DNA from: Ignelater luminosus
Lineage: Eukaryota; Arthropoda; Insecta; Coleoptera; Elateridae
Assembly (NCBI GenBank): GCA_011009095.1
Contig: VTPC01000032.1
Coordinates: 22,133-86,132, forward strand
DNA length: 64,000 bases
Reading direction: 5' to 3'
Below are positions 1 through 10,539 of this stretch, one piece after another. Under the pieces are notes generated by a model. It ran no database searches, was not told the DNA's origin, and saw only the letters and a program-made list of their open reading frames with translations. Position 1 is the stretch's first letter; each line of letters begins with the position of its first letter. The position numbers were made by a program, and so were the translations under genes.

Positions 1-3000
1 TTGGTGGGTGCTTAGTTATGTTTAATGTATGGAATGAATACGATGATAAAGCGAAATAAAGGAAAGTAAATAAGAAAAAAGTGTAGTATCTGGTGAGAAT
101 TACGAAGGAAAGCGGAAACTGCAAATTTCCGGAATAAAATTTCACCAGCAGCAGAAGCACATATATATACACCTCTTCGCCGCCGCAAACAGAGGTGGTA
201 GAGGAAGCGCAGAAAAATGAATTACATCTTCAAGAGAACCGCATTACTATCGCAACGGAGCGTTTGCAGAATTAGAGACGCCCGAGGATAACTCGACATT
301 AGTTTATGCGCGACAAATTTAATATATAAAAGTTTGTGACCGGAAAAGAAATCAACTCCACTTCCTTAAGCTCCCGCGTTTTTGCAGCTCCATTACTTTG
401 AGAAACCGGGGGAGAATTATTCGCCCATTTAAAAGACTTAACTGTACTTTAATGATAAAACATTTCGTCAAAACAGAAGCTATAACGGCGACTAAATTAA
501 TTTTCCCGCGTGTATACGCAACTTTAATTTCCCATTAATGTGAGGCTTTAATCCTATAAAAGTTTAAAACACGAGACAGCCGCGCGATGTTGCTCTGATA
601 TCGGCCGTGCTTTCGTCAAAGCTCTGCCAGTTGCGAAAGTTCTTTGAGCCAGGATTATTTCGTTGTTTTTGTTCTAATTAAATTGAAATATTAGCATATT
701 TATTGCGTTTCTCTACTGCTCAGTTTACTTTTTACTTATTTTTGCAACTAAAATTTCCAGTCTGCTCCAAATTGCAAACCGACCACACACATACACACAA
801 CGTTGGGATAATGTGAGTGGTTATGTCGTATATGATAATGTTCCGGTTATTATATTAAAATTATATTACGACTTTAATACTCTAATAGGCGTTTAATGGA
901 AATTATATTTGGGTTTATAACGTGCTTAGCGTGTTTTTTTTCAATAATCTTAATTGTTATTACGGCAGTAAATTCAATTTAATTTCGTTTATTAAAACTG
1001 TAAACTAGGAATTATGATCTCGGTTTTGTCGTGACAATGGCAGCTTAAACTTATTTTCTTCGGGATCTCTATTAAATATTATTTTAGTAGTTCCATCTAA
1101 AAGCCAAAACATCCTCTTCCGTTTTATTTAAACTTCAACATCAATATTCCAAAACGGAGGGAGGATTTTCATTTACACAGTCTATCTAACAATTGCAAGT
1201 AAGTACATATTTAAAGACGGAGAGAAATTTCGTCAGTAAAACTGTTTGCAATTTTGGCCTTTCCCTTCACAGGCGAGGTTCGTAGAGTGTGCGCTAAAAT
1301 ATATTAAATTGCCACCTTTTACTTCATCCTTCTTAGACACCGACACCGCGGTTATGTTAATGACAACGCGTAGCGATTAACTTCCTGATGAAATTCCCGA
1401 ATTAAGTGTTTAAGACACCTCGAGCCAAGCACTACGTATAACAAAACATTGTTTTATTAAATTATGTTCTCGGTTCTAGATTAAGATGCTGCGATGTGTA
1501 AACGTTTACTGTCAATACTGCTACAACTTATTGAAAACTTTATAGGATAACTAAATTATTTTCAGTCATGAATTTAAGTACCTGTGTTACTATATGGGAT
1601 GATTTATGATTTCGTTCGGTCTTTCTCATCTTTTCATTTTATGAGGCATACCGTTAAATGTTTTGTTGCAAAAACGGAAACCATCACTGCAAATAATTTC
1701 ATTCTGCTGTCCACCAACCTACAGAATACAGATCAATTCAAATGTTAAATCAATAGGGATGATAGGTGAAAAAACAAAATTTCAGGTCTACAACTCTCTT
1801 AAAATCTAGAAAACCCAAGAATTACCTATAAAGCCGCCACTGGATTGTTTTTATTAAACAGGTAAGTCTAGAAACCTGTTTAGCAGACCTGTTATCACAC
1901 AAAATCACAGCTGAAAAAGTTGAAAAACAGTTAAACCTTATTATATCAACTAGACCTCAACAGAATTGTATAGACAGGCCTGAAACACTATACAATATCC
2001 AACTGTATGCTTGGAGTAGATGTAAATTTATACCATAGAAAGAAACGACTTTAAGCAAAGACAGAATAAAATTGAAAATAGAAAGAAAAAGACGTACGAA
2101 AGGATGAAAGCTTGATTTAAAGCTTCCAGTTAGCACGAGAAAACAAAAAGGTTTTAGCAGAAGATGACAAAACGAAAATTAAGAAAGCAGGCCTATTTCA
2201 CATCTGTAAACGAGCTAATAAGGATTTTATCATGCCTAAGTTTAGATAAATGCAAAATAAGACAGAGACACAGTTCGCATACTAGTGACATAACGCATCT
2301 AAATTAATCTCTTTAAATTTCCGAAAATTTGCTGCAGAAAAAAATCCAGACTCGGATTAATTCAAGTGAAGTAGATGCGGCTGGGGCAAAAAGCTTCTTC
2401 TTGAGTTGACCGGCAAAGATAAAAAAAGCTGATGCTATTTACCAGACTCTTGTATGATGGAATCTTAACCGTCAATAGAGCCCGTGTGTTGCTGAAAGAC
2501 TGACTTGGGCGTGAAATTCTGTCGACATCACATTCTTGAAGATATACTTAAGGTCGCTTAAGGCTATTTTTGACAGTAGGCTGGGTTTCACTTTCCTTTT
2601 CTTAAATATTTCAAGCTTCTTTGCCCAAATTAAACAAAGAAAAGTTTATTCCTTTGCTTTCCAAAATGCCCAGGACATTCATAATCAGATTTAGTTAAAA
2701 CATTTTCATTTTAGATCTGTTTTCTTAAGTGTATTTTACTGTCATCTTATTGGTTGTATAATAAAAAAAGAAGTGAAGTATAACCATGAAAACACCAGAA
2801 CATAAAACCAGACTTAAGCCCAGTTCTAACCTAAAGTAGCCGAATAATTCTAATAATCCGTTTGAAAGGTTTTTTAACTTTTAGAAATCAACACCTTATA
2901 TTAAATGATCCCGCATTTCTAGAAACACAGAAGTTGAACTGATGACACATTTGTTATTCAACATAAAATTTGGGCATACGTCAAATTATTTTTATAAATG

Positions 3001-3268
3001 AGCGCTGAGCTAATTCGTAGTTGTTATTAAGAAGTGGAAAAATTATTATGCATACTAAAGAAAAATGCAATGATTTAGATTTTTCATTCCTTTGCTTTGA
3101 AGTTGAAATTTTTATTTTATTGTTGATTTTGCATTTTTCTACATACTACATACCATCGCAATATGTTTAAAAATCAGTTTCCACTATCACAAAGATAACA
3201 GTTAGTGTCACTGCACTAAGTTACAAAATTTAGTTTCAAACTCATTTAGCTATAATTAGAAGCTCTTA
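1..3268. other. Noncoding, probably intronic or upstream of host gene
   Basis: No coding region or recognisable transposon was found on either strand. The first 700 bases are less AT-rich than what follows and contain several C/G-rich clusters (around 590-640), so they could hold regulatory sequence, but nothing specific can be named. A stretch at about 2040-2580 reads like a heavily broken ORF on the + strand (translation near 2400-2500 includes KKADAIYQT), but it could not be placed in a family. Confidence 0.5.
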
Positions 3269-3660
3269 AGAAGGATTTGGAGCTCATGAAAGATGGATCT
3301 CCTAAAACAGAAATATCTGACGCGACAGTAGAGAAATCCCACAATAATTTGTGGTATTTGTCACCGGAAAATGTCACTCTGGCTTAAACATTCTGATTCA
3401 AAATTCTTTAAAGAAAAGAATGTGGAGGAACCCTAAGAGTTCAATAGAACTTCTTGGGTGATTTAGCTTCAACATTTGTTTCATAACAGCAAATTCCGTA
3501 GCATTTCAGCAAATACTACCAGCAAAGACAAACGTACTTACAGTGATATGTCAGAAAGAGAAGTAAAGTGGGAAAAGATTATCAAGATAAAGAAGTAGAA
3601 ACAAGGAAGAAGGGCGTTGTTAATTAGTGCCAGCTGCCAAACAATACTGAGAACATTTTC
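3269..3660 (+). pseudogene. Remnant of a dispersed ORF family with an 'LWYLS' motif
   Basis: Translated with frame changes, this stretch reads KDLELMKDGSPKTEI, then HNNLWYLSPENVTLA, then FDSK and KEKN. That order resembles a family of uncharacterised, multi-copy insect proteins that carry a motif like HLWYLSEELxxLAFFD followed by a K-rich stretch; this comparison is from memory and was not searched. The copy has an in-frame stop just after the motif and at least one frameshift, so it is dead. The function of the family is unknown. The region sits alone, about 1.1 kb from the next element, and is on the host-gene strand but has no convincing splice sites. Confidence 0.35.
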
Positions 3661-4784
3661 AGGTCTTTATACTGTTGTCCTTGGTTAAAATGCTACAGAG
3701 CTGTCATGATGTTTTTCCGTTTAGTGACTCATCAGCTTCTTTAGTTTTATCGGTCTTTAGTAGGGCCCTTTTAAACCTCACACCAGATTTTATCAGGCTC
3801 ATTAATTTTCTCCAACAAAATATGCTAAAAACTCTTCTCTTTCTCTATTTTTTTAAAGATGACACTTCTTTCAATTACTCTTCATTGCCTGTTTTCAAGC
3901 TATACGATTGTTATATTGTTGGTAATGTTCCTCTAAATTTGTGTAAGCCACTCTGCTCAAAATATTCCTTTAATTGTAGGAGCGGTAGGAGCAAGAACAG
4001 TCTCTTAAATTTTTATGAAATAAACATGAGGTAATATACAGCGTTCTTTTTGTCGTTTATTGTTTTTTCTCGGACACATGAGTCAAAAGTATCATATCTC
4101 TCTGTGCCAAGGTAACTAAATGAAGGAACGCAAATCAAGAGTCTTGGTAGACATACAAAAATTTATTTATTAAAAAGAAAAGACCTTAAGGTGAAAAATT
4201 ATTTTTCTAGAAAAGAAACATTGACACTCAGTCATAAATATCTTGGGTAATGGACAGTCAGTAATATTTTCCGAACGAAAAAGTTAACACGAACGAATCC
4301 GATACTGCCACTGCCACAACACCTTACATTAGAAGAGTAGCAGTATCGCACCAATACTACACACGGAAGAACAGCCTTGTAATTTGAAGTTGCGGAGAAT
4401 AGTTGCATTGACCACACAGTACTACGCACAGGAGAATAGCCTCGCAGGGTCGCGCACTGCACTGCACTGCAACACTATAGTACGCATGTAGGAACTTATT
4501 CAGATCCTATTTATGTAATATAGTAGTTTATATTCAACAAGTAGCTAAGAATTTAAGAAAATCCCTAGAAATTGAGATCTCGAGAACTTCTCGCAGGGAT
4601 AAAACCACAGACAATAAATTAAAATGGACTCGTTTATTTACATTTTTCGTCCATTAACAACAGGTCGCAGTCTAAGCGAATTACTGTTTGTTGACTTACG
4701 ATATTCTGTGACCTTTCCCTCCAGCGCAGCATTTCGCTTATGGCGTAACTAACCTTACTTAACGTCCAGCATATTCCTCTAGCT
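3661..4784. other. Noncoding stretch, no gene seen
   Basis: Only short open frames occur here (119 codons at 3675-4034 on +, 76 codons at 4232-4462 on -). Neither has a recognisable motif, and the composition is ordinary for the surroundings. The stretch at 4240-4480 holds repeated CA/TGCA-type words (for example actgcactgcactgca near 4458), a minor simple repeat. Confidence 0.5.
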
Positions 4785-5260
4785 ACCTTCTTTATTATTT
4801 ATTTATTTTAAAACAAACACCCTACAGGCAAACGCCTCATTATACGGTTAAATAAACACCATACTAGCTTAATAATAAGTAATAACACAAACTCCTCGCA
4901 GGGTTCATCTCTGGTACAAAGATGCCGGGCAGACGGAAGACTAGATCTGCCGATTCATTACATCATACCAGTCAGGACAGAGGACTCACTATCCTATTGA
5001 AGCCAATTAGCCCTGGGCGACCTGGTAGTACATAGTACTAACCAACGAATGGTTAATACTGAGAGTACAAACAACTGAATGCTTAATACTGATTTTATTA
5101 ATCCCAAATTTTTCTAAATATAAAAACAACGTGCTAACATAATAACAAATTATTTCAATAACAAGGTAACAAGGAAATCACATGAGTTCAAAAATCTGCA
5201 AATATAACAATTACAAAACTAATTTATTTGTAAAGACGTTGACAATTTTGTCTCAACTAC

Positions 5261-6125
5261 CTAAATCCTTACATTCAGTTTTACGTTGTAATGAAATTGT
5301 GTTAATTTGTAATCCCAGTTTATGTTCTGTTTTCTTGAGTAAGTCATTTCAAAGCATTTATCAACACTAAAGTAAAATTTACTCTCCTGTCCCCATATAT
5401 GTATAAAATTTAAATCCAACTGCATATCCTGGCCTTGTTCAATAGTTTCAATTTCTTTAGATTTTGAAGTCATCAGTATATAAGAAGTAACTATAATTAA
5501 AAATATTTTCAGAGATATCATTTATAAAAGTAATAATAGTAATGTTTCCAGATTGGAGCCCTGTGGAACTCCAGATCTAGCCGAGAATGATTCCGATTTG
5601 TATCCCAGACACTCGACGTATTATTTCTTCTCATACAAATAAAATTTGCCAAGATTTAATATTTAATCCGAGTCGTGACAATTTAGTAAGTAAAGTGCGG
5701 TAGTCAACTTTATCAAACGCCTTAGGAAAGTCAGTTTAAACAACATCTACATAGCTGATGCCTCTTTTCTAACGTATTAGAAACTGTCCGTGTAAAGTAA
5801 CAAAGATTAGTTGCTGTAGACCTAACTTTCATGAACACATGCTGGTTAATATCTATATTAGATGTTTTACTTGATAAATCATGTTATTGTATAGAACTAA
5901 TTCAGAAACTTTAGGGAATACAAACAGGATACTAATGGGACGACAATTTTCAACTAAAGAATGATTACCGGATTTATGGATTGATCGTATCTTGGATGTT
6001 GTCCATTTGCTGGAAAATATCCCTGTTTTTAATGATATAATGGATCAATCAAATATTCAGCACAACCTTTAAAGATATAAACAGGAATACAGTCAGGACC
6101 TACAGACTTAGAATGTTTTAGTCTT
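5261..6125 (-). pseudogene. LINE reverse transcriptase remnant (CR1/Jockey type)
   Basis: Reading the minus strand 5'->3', motifs appear in the correct RT order across several frames: KSVGPD-like pre-RT, NYRPIS-like (as NCRPISILFVFPKV), QHVFMKVRSTATN (the QxGFxxxRST box), SGVPQGSNL near 5550-5576, INDI, and LYTDDFKI near 5464-5485 (the YADD active site with A changed to T). A downstream thumb segment reads WGQESKFYFSVDKCFEMTYS. Order and wording fit the CR1/Jockey group. Stops and frameshifts interrupt every block, and the YADD box is altered, so no active enzyme is made. Confidence 0.8.
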
Positions 6126-6174
6126 TTTTACTTCTTATCCTTACTGCTGGCGAATTATCGCCATATTATATATC

Positions 6175-6960
6175 CAGTATGTATATGTATGTCCACACAT
6201 AATTAAAGTTGAGTGCATTTTTTAAAGACTGTTTTCCATAACAACGTTTTATATAAGAAGTCAAGTTCTCATTTATATAAATTACGGAACCGCCAGAGTT
6301 AGGTTTAATATCACTTCTTATAAATTTTATATTATTTCTTTTAGCGATAATAAGCTCGCTAACAGTTCTTCAGGCAAACTGAACGATTACCGGATCTGGT
6401 TTGGTAGTATTCCTTGATGGCAATCCATGGATATTCCCGATCTCTTTAATTTTAAATTCTTCAATTTGCAATTTTTTGTATGTCTGCGAGGTTCTCTTAA
6501 CTTTGTTGCTTTAAGCCGTGTATTTCAATGTTCATATTCCTGGAATATTGATCCATGCTATTTAATTTTATCTCGAGGTTTTCAATTTGCGTAGTTAAAG
6601 AACTAATTGGATGCTGGCTACTGATTTTATTTTAAACTTGTATTAGTTGATCTTGCACTTTTGACACTTTTTTGTTTACCTCATTAATGGCATTAAATAA
6701 TTCTTTTATTTGCTTGCAAAGTATTGGTAACAAATGCAATTGTTTTCTGTTGATTATATTGCATTGTTGTACATAAAACAGCTGCATGAGGCGTGTTATT
6801 ACAATCTACGAGGACCCGTTTGACTTTTTAATATTTTTTTAACTTGTAGAGGCATTTCTATGCATCTTAAATGAAATATGCCACTACATTTTTCACATGT
6901 AAATCTGCTACAATTGCTTTGGAGTTTACGTCTCCTACTAGTAGAATAGCTTAAGAGTGC
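6175..6960 (-). pseudogene. LINE ORF1 remnant: PHD-like finger, coiled coil, FP-like C-terminus
   Basis: The minus strand first gives CEKCSGIFHLRCIEMP (6850-6917), a Cys/His pattern like a PHD-type zinc finger found in some insect LINE ORF1 proteins. Then come NEVNKKVSKVQDQL and ENLEIKLNSMDQYSRNMNIE (6515-6690), a coiled coil followed by the usual start of an RNA-binding region. The C-terminal part reads YINENLTSYIKRCYGKQS and resembles the FP-type C-terminal domain. Stops and frameshifts occur between the blocks. The family assignment rests on motif recognition, not on a search. Confidence 0.65.
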
Positions 6961-6965
6961 TTCTT

Positions 6966-7200
6966 CTATGCTGTATCTTCGTTTTTGGTATCGAACGCTG
7001 TCACCTTAGTTTTTTTGTTGTATACTTTTATAGCTACGTCGCTATTTTTATTTTCGTACCATTGCCTCTTGCTTACGCAGCTTTTATTCTGTTCCTCCAG
7101 AATTACTATGTCGACTTTGTTTTTGTTTGCAGTCTCCTGTACAAGATCGATTGCGGCACGCCCTTTCCTTCTTTTTTTACAGTGCCTTATTTCATTCAAA
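6966..7200 (-). pseudogene. R1/LOA-like LINE endonuclease, N-terminal fragment
   Basis: The minus strand encodes AIDLVQETANKNKVDIVILE followed by QNKSCVSKRQWYENKNSDVA. This is the start of an apurinic-type endonuclease of an R1/LOA-like LINE (pattern: HDLxxQTAxExxxDIVIxSEPNK). The frame ends after KNEDTA and gives way directly to the CR1-like ORF1 at about 6965. Upstream it is joined to the 3' end of an RTE element. The same RTE-to-endonuclease join occurs at 43.6-43.9 kb, where the endonuclease continues much further. Confidence 0.65.
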
Positions 7201-8550
7201 TTAGGTCGGCATTTCCGTCTTTTATTTTTTCTCGCCACTCTTCCCTATCTAGAGCGTCTTCTTGTCTTCAACCTTTCTCTCGGAGATCTTTATTCACTTT
7301 GGTCTTCCATTCTGTCTTTCGCCTTCCTCTCCCCCTTCTGTCTTTCGCCTTCCTCTCCCCCTTCTGTCACCAACCTTCTTCTTTTCAAATTTTTTCCCAA
7401 CGTAGTCCTCATCCCTTTTTTGTACATGCCCGAACCATCTTAGACTGCTTTCTTGGATCTGTTTACCAATAGGCCCAATCTTGACCAATCCTCTGATAAG
7501 CTCATTTCCTATCCTGTCCTTCCTAGTTACTCCACACATCCACCTTAACATCTTCACCTCAGCCACTTCCATTTTCTTTTCTTGGGTCCTAGTAACAGAC
7601 TACGTCTCCGCTCCGTGCATCATTGCAGGTCGCACCACCGTATTATACATCTTTCTTTTCATCCTGCAGTTCTCGTTTCTATCGCACAGCACTCCACTTA
7701 TTTTCCTCCAGTTTAACCATCAGCAGTTCACTCTATGCTGAATATCTGCGTCCAACCCTCCATTGCTCTGTAGATTCGACCCGAGGTACTTGAACGTCTT
7801 GACCGATGATAACTGTTTCTCCTGAAGTTCTATTATCATGGCTTCCGCCTCTCTTGCTGTCATGTACTCCGTTTTCGACCTACTGATCGTCATCCCTCTC
7901 TCTTCTAGTATTTTCGTCCACTCTTCCAACTTTCCCTCCAGTTGCTCTCGTGTAGATTCGCACAGAACAATGTCATCCACAAACAGCACGCTCGAGGGTG
8001 CTTCCTTCTTCACACCTCTCTCTAACACGTTCATCACTATATCGAACAGGTACGGGCTGAGTGCCGATCTCTGGTACAGGCCGACTCTTACCGGGAACCC
8101 CTCAGTCTGCCAACACTACTCTTTACAGCAGTCTCCCCCCTATTATACATTTCTCTAGCCAGTCGCACGTACTTCTCTGGCGGCTCCATGTCCCTTATAC
8201 ACCTACAAACTTCCTGCCTGGGTACCCTATCATATGTCTTCTCAAGGTCAATGAAGACCATGTGCATTTCGACTTGCATTTCTCTGCACTTCTCAATCAA
8301 TTGTCTCAGTGCAAACATCGCATCCTGACACGAATTCAAATTGCTCCTCCGACACCTCCGTCGCCTGTTTAATTCTTCCTTCAACGACTATTTCCCAGAC
8401 CTTCACAATATGTGACATCAACTTTATGCCTCTATAGTCTCCAAAGTACTGCAAATCCCCTTTTCCTTTATATATTGATATCAGTCTACTCTTCCTTCAC
8501 TCCTCTGGTATCACCTCCTGTTGCCAGAGGTTTTTAAACTTTTCCGTACT
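7200..8550 (-). mobile_element. RTE-clade LINE copy A, 5'-truncated
   Basis: On the minus strand the RT blocks run in order: FKNLWQQEVIPEEW near 8540, GDYRGIKLMSH, ALRQLIEKCREMQVEMHMVF with IDLEKTYDRVPR (8088-8384), SVLFVDDIVLCESTREQLEG (the YADD-type box as FVDD, 7720-8037), SKTEYM, KYLGSNLQSNGG, then MLRWMCGVTRKDRIGNELIR and SLRWFGHVQKRDEDY (7294-7572). Together these are characteristic of the RTE clade. The C-terminal REEWRE motif lies near 7231-7252. Endonuclease and the first part of RT are absent, typical of 5' truncation. Frameshifts, including a 26-bp duplication at 7311-7362, break the frame. Confidence 0.85.
7311..7362. repeat. 26-bp perfect tandem duplication inside RTE copy A
   Basis: Two identical 26-base units (7311-7336 and 7337-7362; starting tctgtctttcgccttcctct) are adjacent. 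Because 26 is not a multiple of three, the duplication shifts the RTE reading frame. The second RTE copy at 43.5 kb lacks it. Confidence 0.85.
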
Positions 8551-9005
8551 TCCACCGGTATCAAGTGGGAATGCTTGGCATACAGTACCAGCCATACTAA
8601 TCTACAAATAACTCAGCCGTTTTGTATGCAAGCTTGTCATATTTGTGTGGAGAGATTTATTCTCTGCACGATAAAGAAGTCAGAACTACACAAAAACGTT
8701 TACTTTCTTTCTTTTCTTCTTTTCTTAGCAAAATCTTTTTCAAATTTCCTTTTTTCTCTCTTCCATCTTTACGTTTACACTTACATCTATATTTTTAATT
8801 AAACAAATTTTCAAACTTTTTGTTTTCAAGATGAGCCTGTGTGACATATGGTTAAACATCTCAATAGAGCGAATTCACAGGTTTTAAGTAGCTAGGTCGT
8901 ACTTCAGTGCTGTTGTGTTTATCTATTTGTCTTTTAGATTGTAATCTCTTAAATGTAGCTTCTATAATTGCTTTGTATGTTGGGTCTGTTTTTACCATCT
9001 ATCCC
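8551..9005. other. Noncoding spacer, no gene seen
   Basis: AT-rich spacer between RTE copy A and the inverted-repeat element. A 93-codon frame at 8521-8802 has no recognisable motif and overlaps the RTE end. Confidence 0.5.
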
Positions 9006-9550
9006 AATAAACTGCTCAACAATTGAAGTGGCCCATCAAAAAAAAGAGATAGAAACCACAAGTAGTTATGAAAAATGACCATGGGTAAGTTTGATTTTGC
9101 TTTTATATATAATTCTACCTTAATTTTGTATACTTGGTTGGATTTTTATTTATGTATAAAACCCAATAGTAATCGACCAACTTCTCTTTGAAAATTACCT
9201 TTCTGTTCTAAACGGCAGGCTAGATTTTAAGTATCTTCACTTAATCAATTAGAGGGCATACTGGCATTATCTAGTTATCAAAATATTTGATATTCTGTAG
9301 CAAAAATCGAAAAACACGGATTTTTGGAAATTGTATAAATTATGTCCCTAGGAACTCGGGAACTGAATTACTTTTCAAATTATTCAATTCTGAAATTTTT
9401 ATGATTCTACAAAACAAATCTTACATCAAAATAAAAGAATTATTTATAAATGACATGTCAACAACCGTTGATGCCTTTGTGTTTCTAATAAACACGAAAA
9501 CATAATCTTTTGTTGTTTAGTGGGCCACTTCAATTGTGGAGCAGTTTATT
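9006..9550. mobile_element. Non-autonomous DNA element with 30-bp terminal inverted repeats
   Basis: The left end (9006-9035, beginning aataaactgctcaacaattg) and the reverse complement of the right end (9521-9550, beginning aataaactgctccacaattg) match at 29 of 30 positions. The 545-bp interval contains no transposase: the only frame (9287-9505) has no recognisable domain. This is the structure of a MITE or internally deleted DNA transposon. A TA dinucleotide stands 5-6 bases outside each inverted repeat (9000-9001 and 9555-9556), compatible with a Tc1/mariner-type target, but the bases between differ, so superfamily and exact ends are uncertain. Confidence 0.8.
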
Positions 9551-10539
9551 ATTGTATTGAATTTTGGTCAGATTATTTTGTATTATAAACGCTAAAGCTT
9601 CTTCAGAAGAAATGGAATCAGAGCTTGATCGTTTTGTGATTTTCTATAAGCTTACATAATTTCCACAGCAGGTTTTGTAGGTTTTGCTGAATCTTTTATT
9701 AATGCGGCGGCACTGCGTTGGCCACATGTCCGTATTTTATTTACATTGTACATAAAAAAATTTGGAAAGCAGAAATTGATAGTAAATTTGCAATTTACCG
9801 CTACTGTTTTAAATTCCCAGGAAAAAACCAAAATAAAATGCATTTTGTCCTGCTAAAAAATCATTTGGAACCACAGTGAAGCTGTACTTGCCGCGACGAA
9901 CACATTGAGTTATAAAGACACATGATCAGTATATAATTTAGAAAGTAACGTATCGATTGGCCGGGCAAAAATTACATCTCGTTATAGTTGTAAAGAAACT
10001 TCCAACTTGAAATTTTTTCATGTTTGGGAATATCAGGAGGATTGCACGTGATCACCCTTATCTGTTCGGCGCGGTAAAATTTTGCTAAGTTAGGTTTTAT
10101 GCAACTTGTGAGGTATTTTCGAGGTTCCTCAAATTCTTTAAGTCTATATTGACCCTTTCGGGCAGGTTGAACCTATTGGATTTATCAGATTTTCCGGGTC
10201 TTATCAAAATGTGTCGGGTCAGTCAAACTTCTGAATCTGCTTCCTTTTTAATTTTGGTTGTAAAATACTAAAGCTACTAATGCTAGTTGATGGTAAGACT
10301 CTGCGAATAAAGAGTCTTACTAAAACGACGACCTTTAAGCCTATTGATTGGGTATTTTATTTTGAATTATTGGGATCTCTAGGCACAGCAAGTAGGTATT
10401 TTGGCCTAAAAGAATTGTAGGGTTCTGCTAAAAATGCTACCGGAATCTTTAAAGCGGTGCTAGATTTATTGCAGATTTTGACCTGTGCAGATGGGTTGCT
10501 AGATTGAAGGCTATAAATACCACTGCTTGTCTCAAGCCA
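9551..10539. other. Noncoding spacer, no gene seen
   Basis: No supported feature. A 63-codon minus frame at 9652-9843 shows no family motif. Confidence 0.5.

Larger units (their letters stand above)
4785..6965 (-). mobile_element. CR1/Jockey-like LINE, internally deleted
   Basis: A single decayed non-LTR retrotransposon lies on the minus strand. Its 5' part (6175-6960) is the end of ORF1 and its 3' part (5261-6125) is reverse transcriptase. The 3' end on the minus strand reaches a short TAAA-type tail (plus-strand tttattatttatttatttta near 4793), as expected for such a LINE. The endonuclease that should lie between ORF1 and RT is missing: ORF1 runs almost directly into the pre-RT region near 6110-6175. 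Many stops and frameshifts show that it is inactive. Its 5' end abuts the R1-like endonuclease fragment at about 6966. Confidence 0.75.

Noticed and set aside
6957-7472. Plus-strand 171- and 152-codon frames over the LINE block
   Set aside because: They are antisense shadows of the RTE and R1-like endonuclease reading frames.
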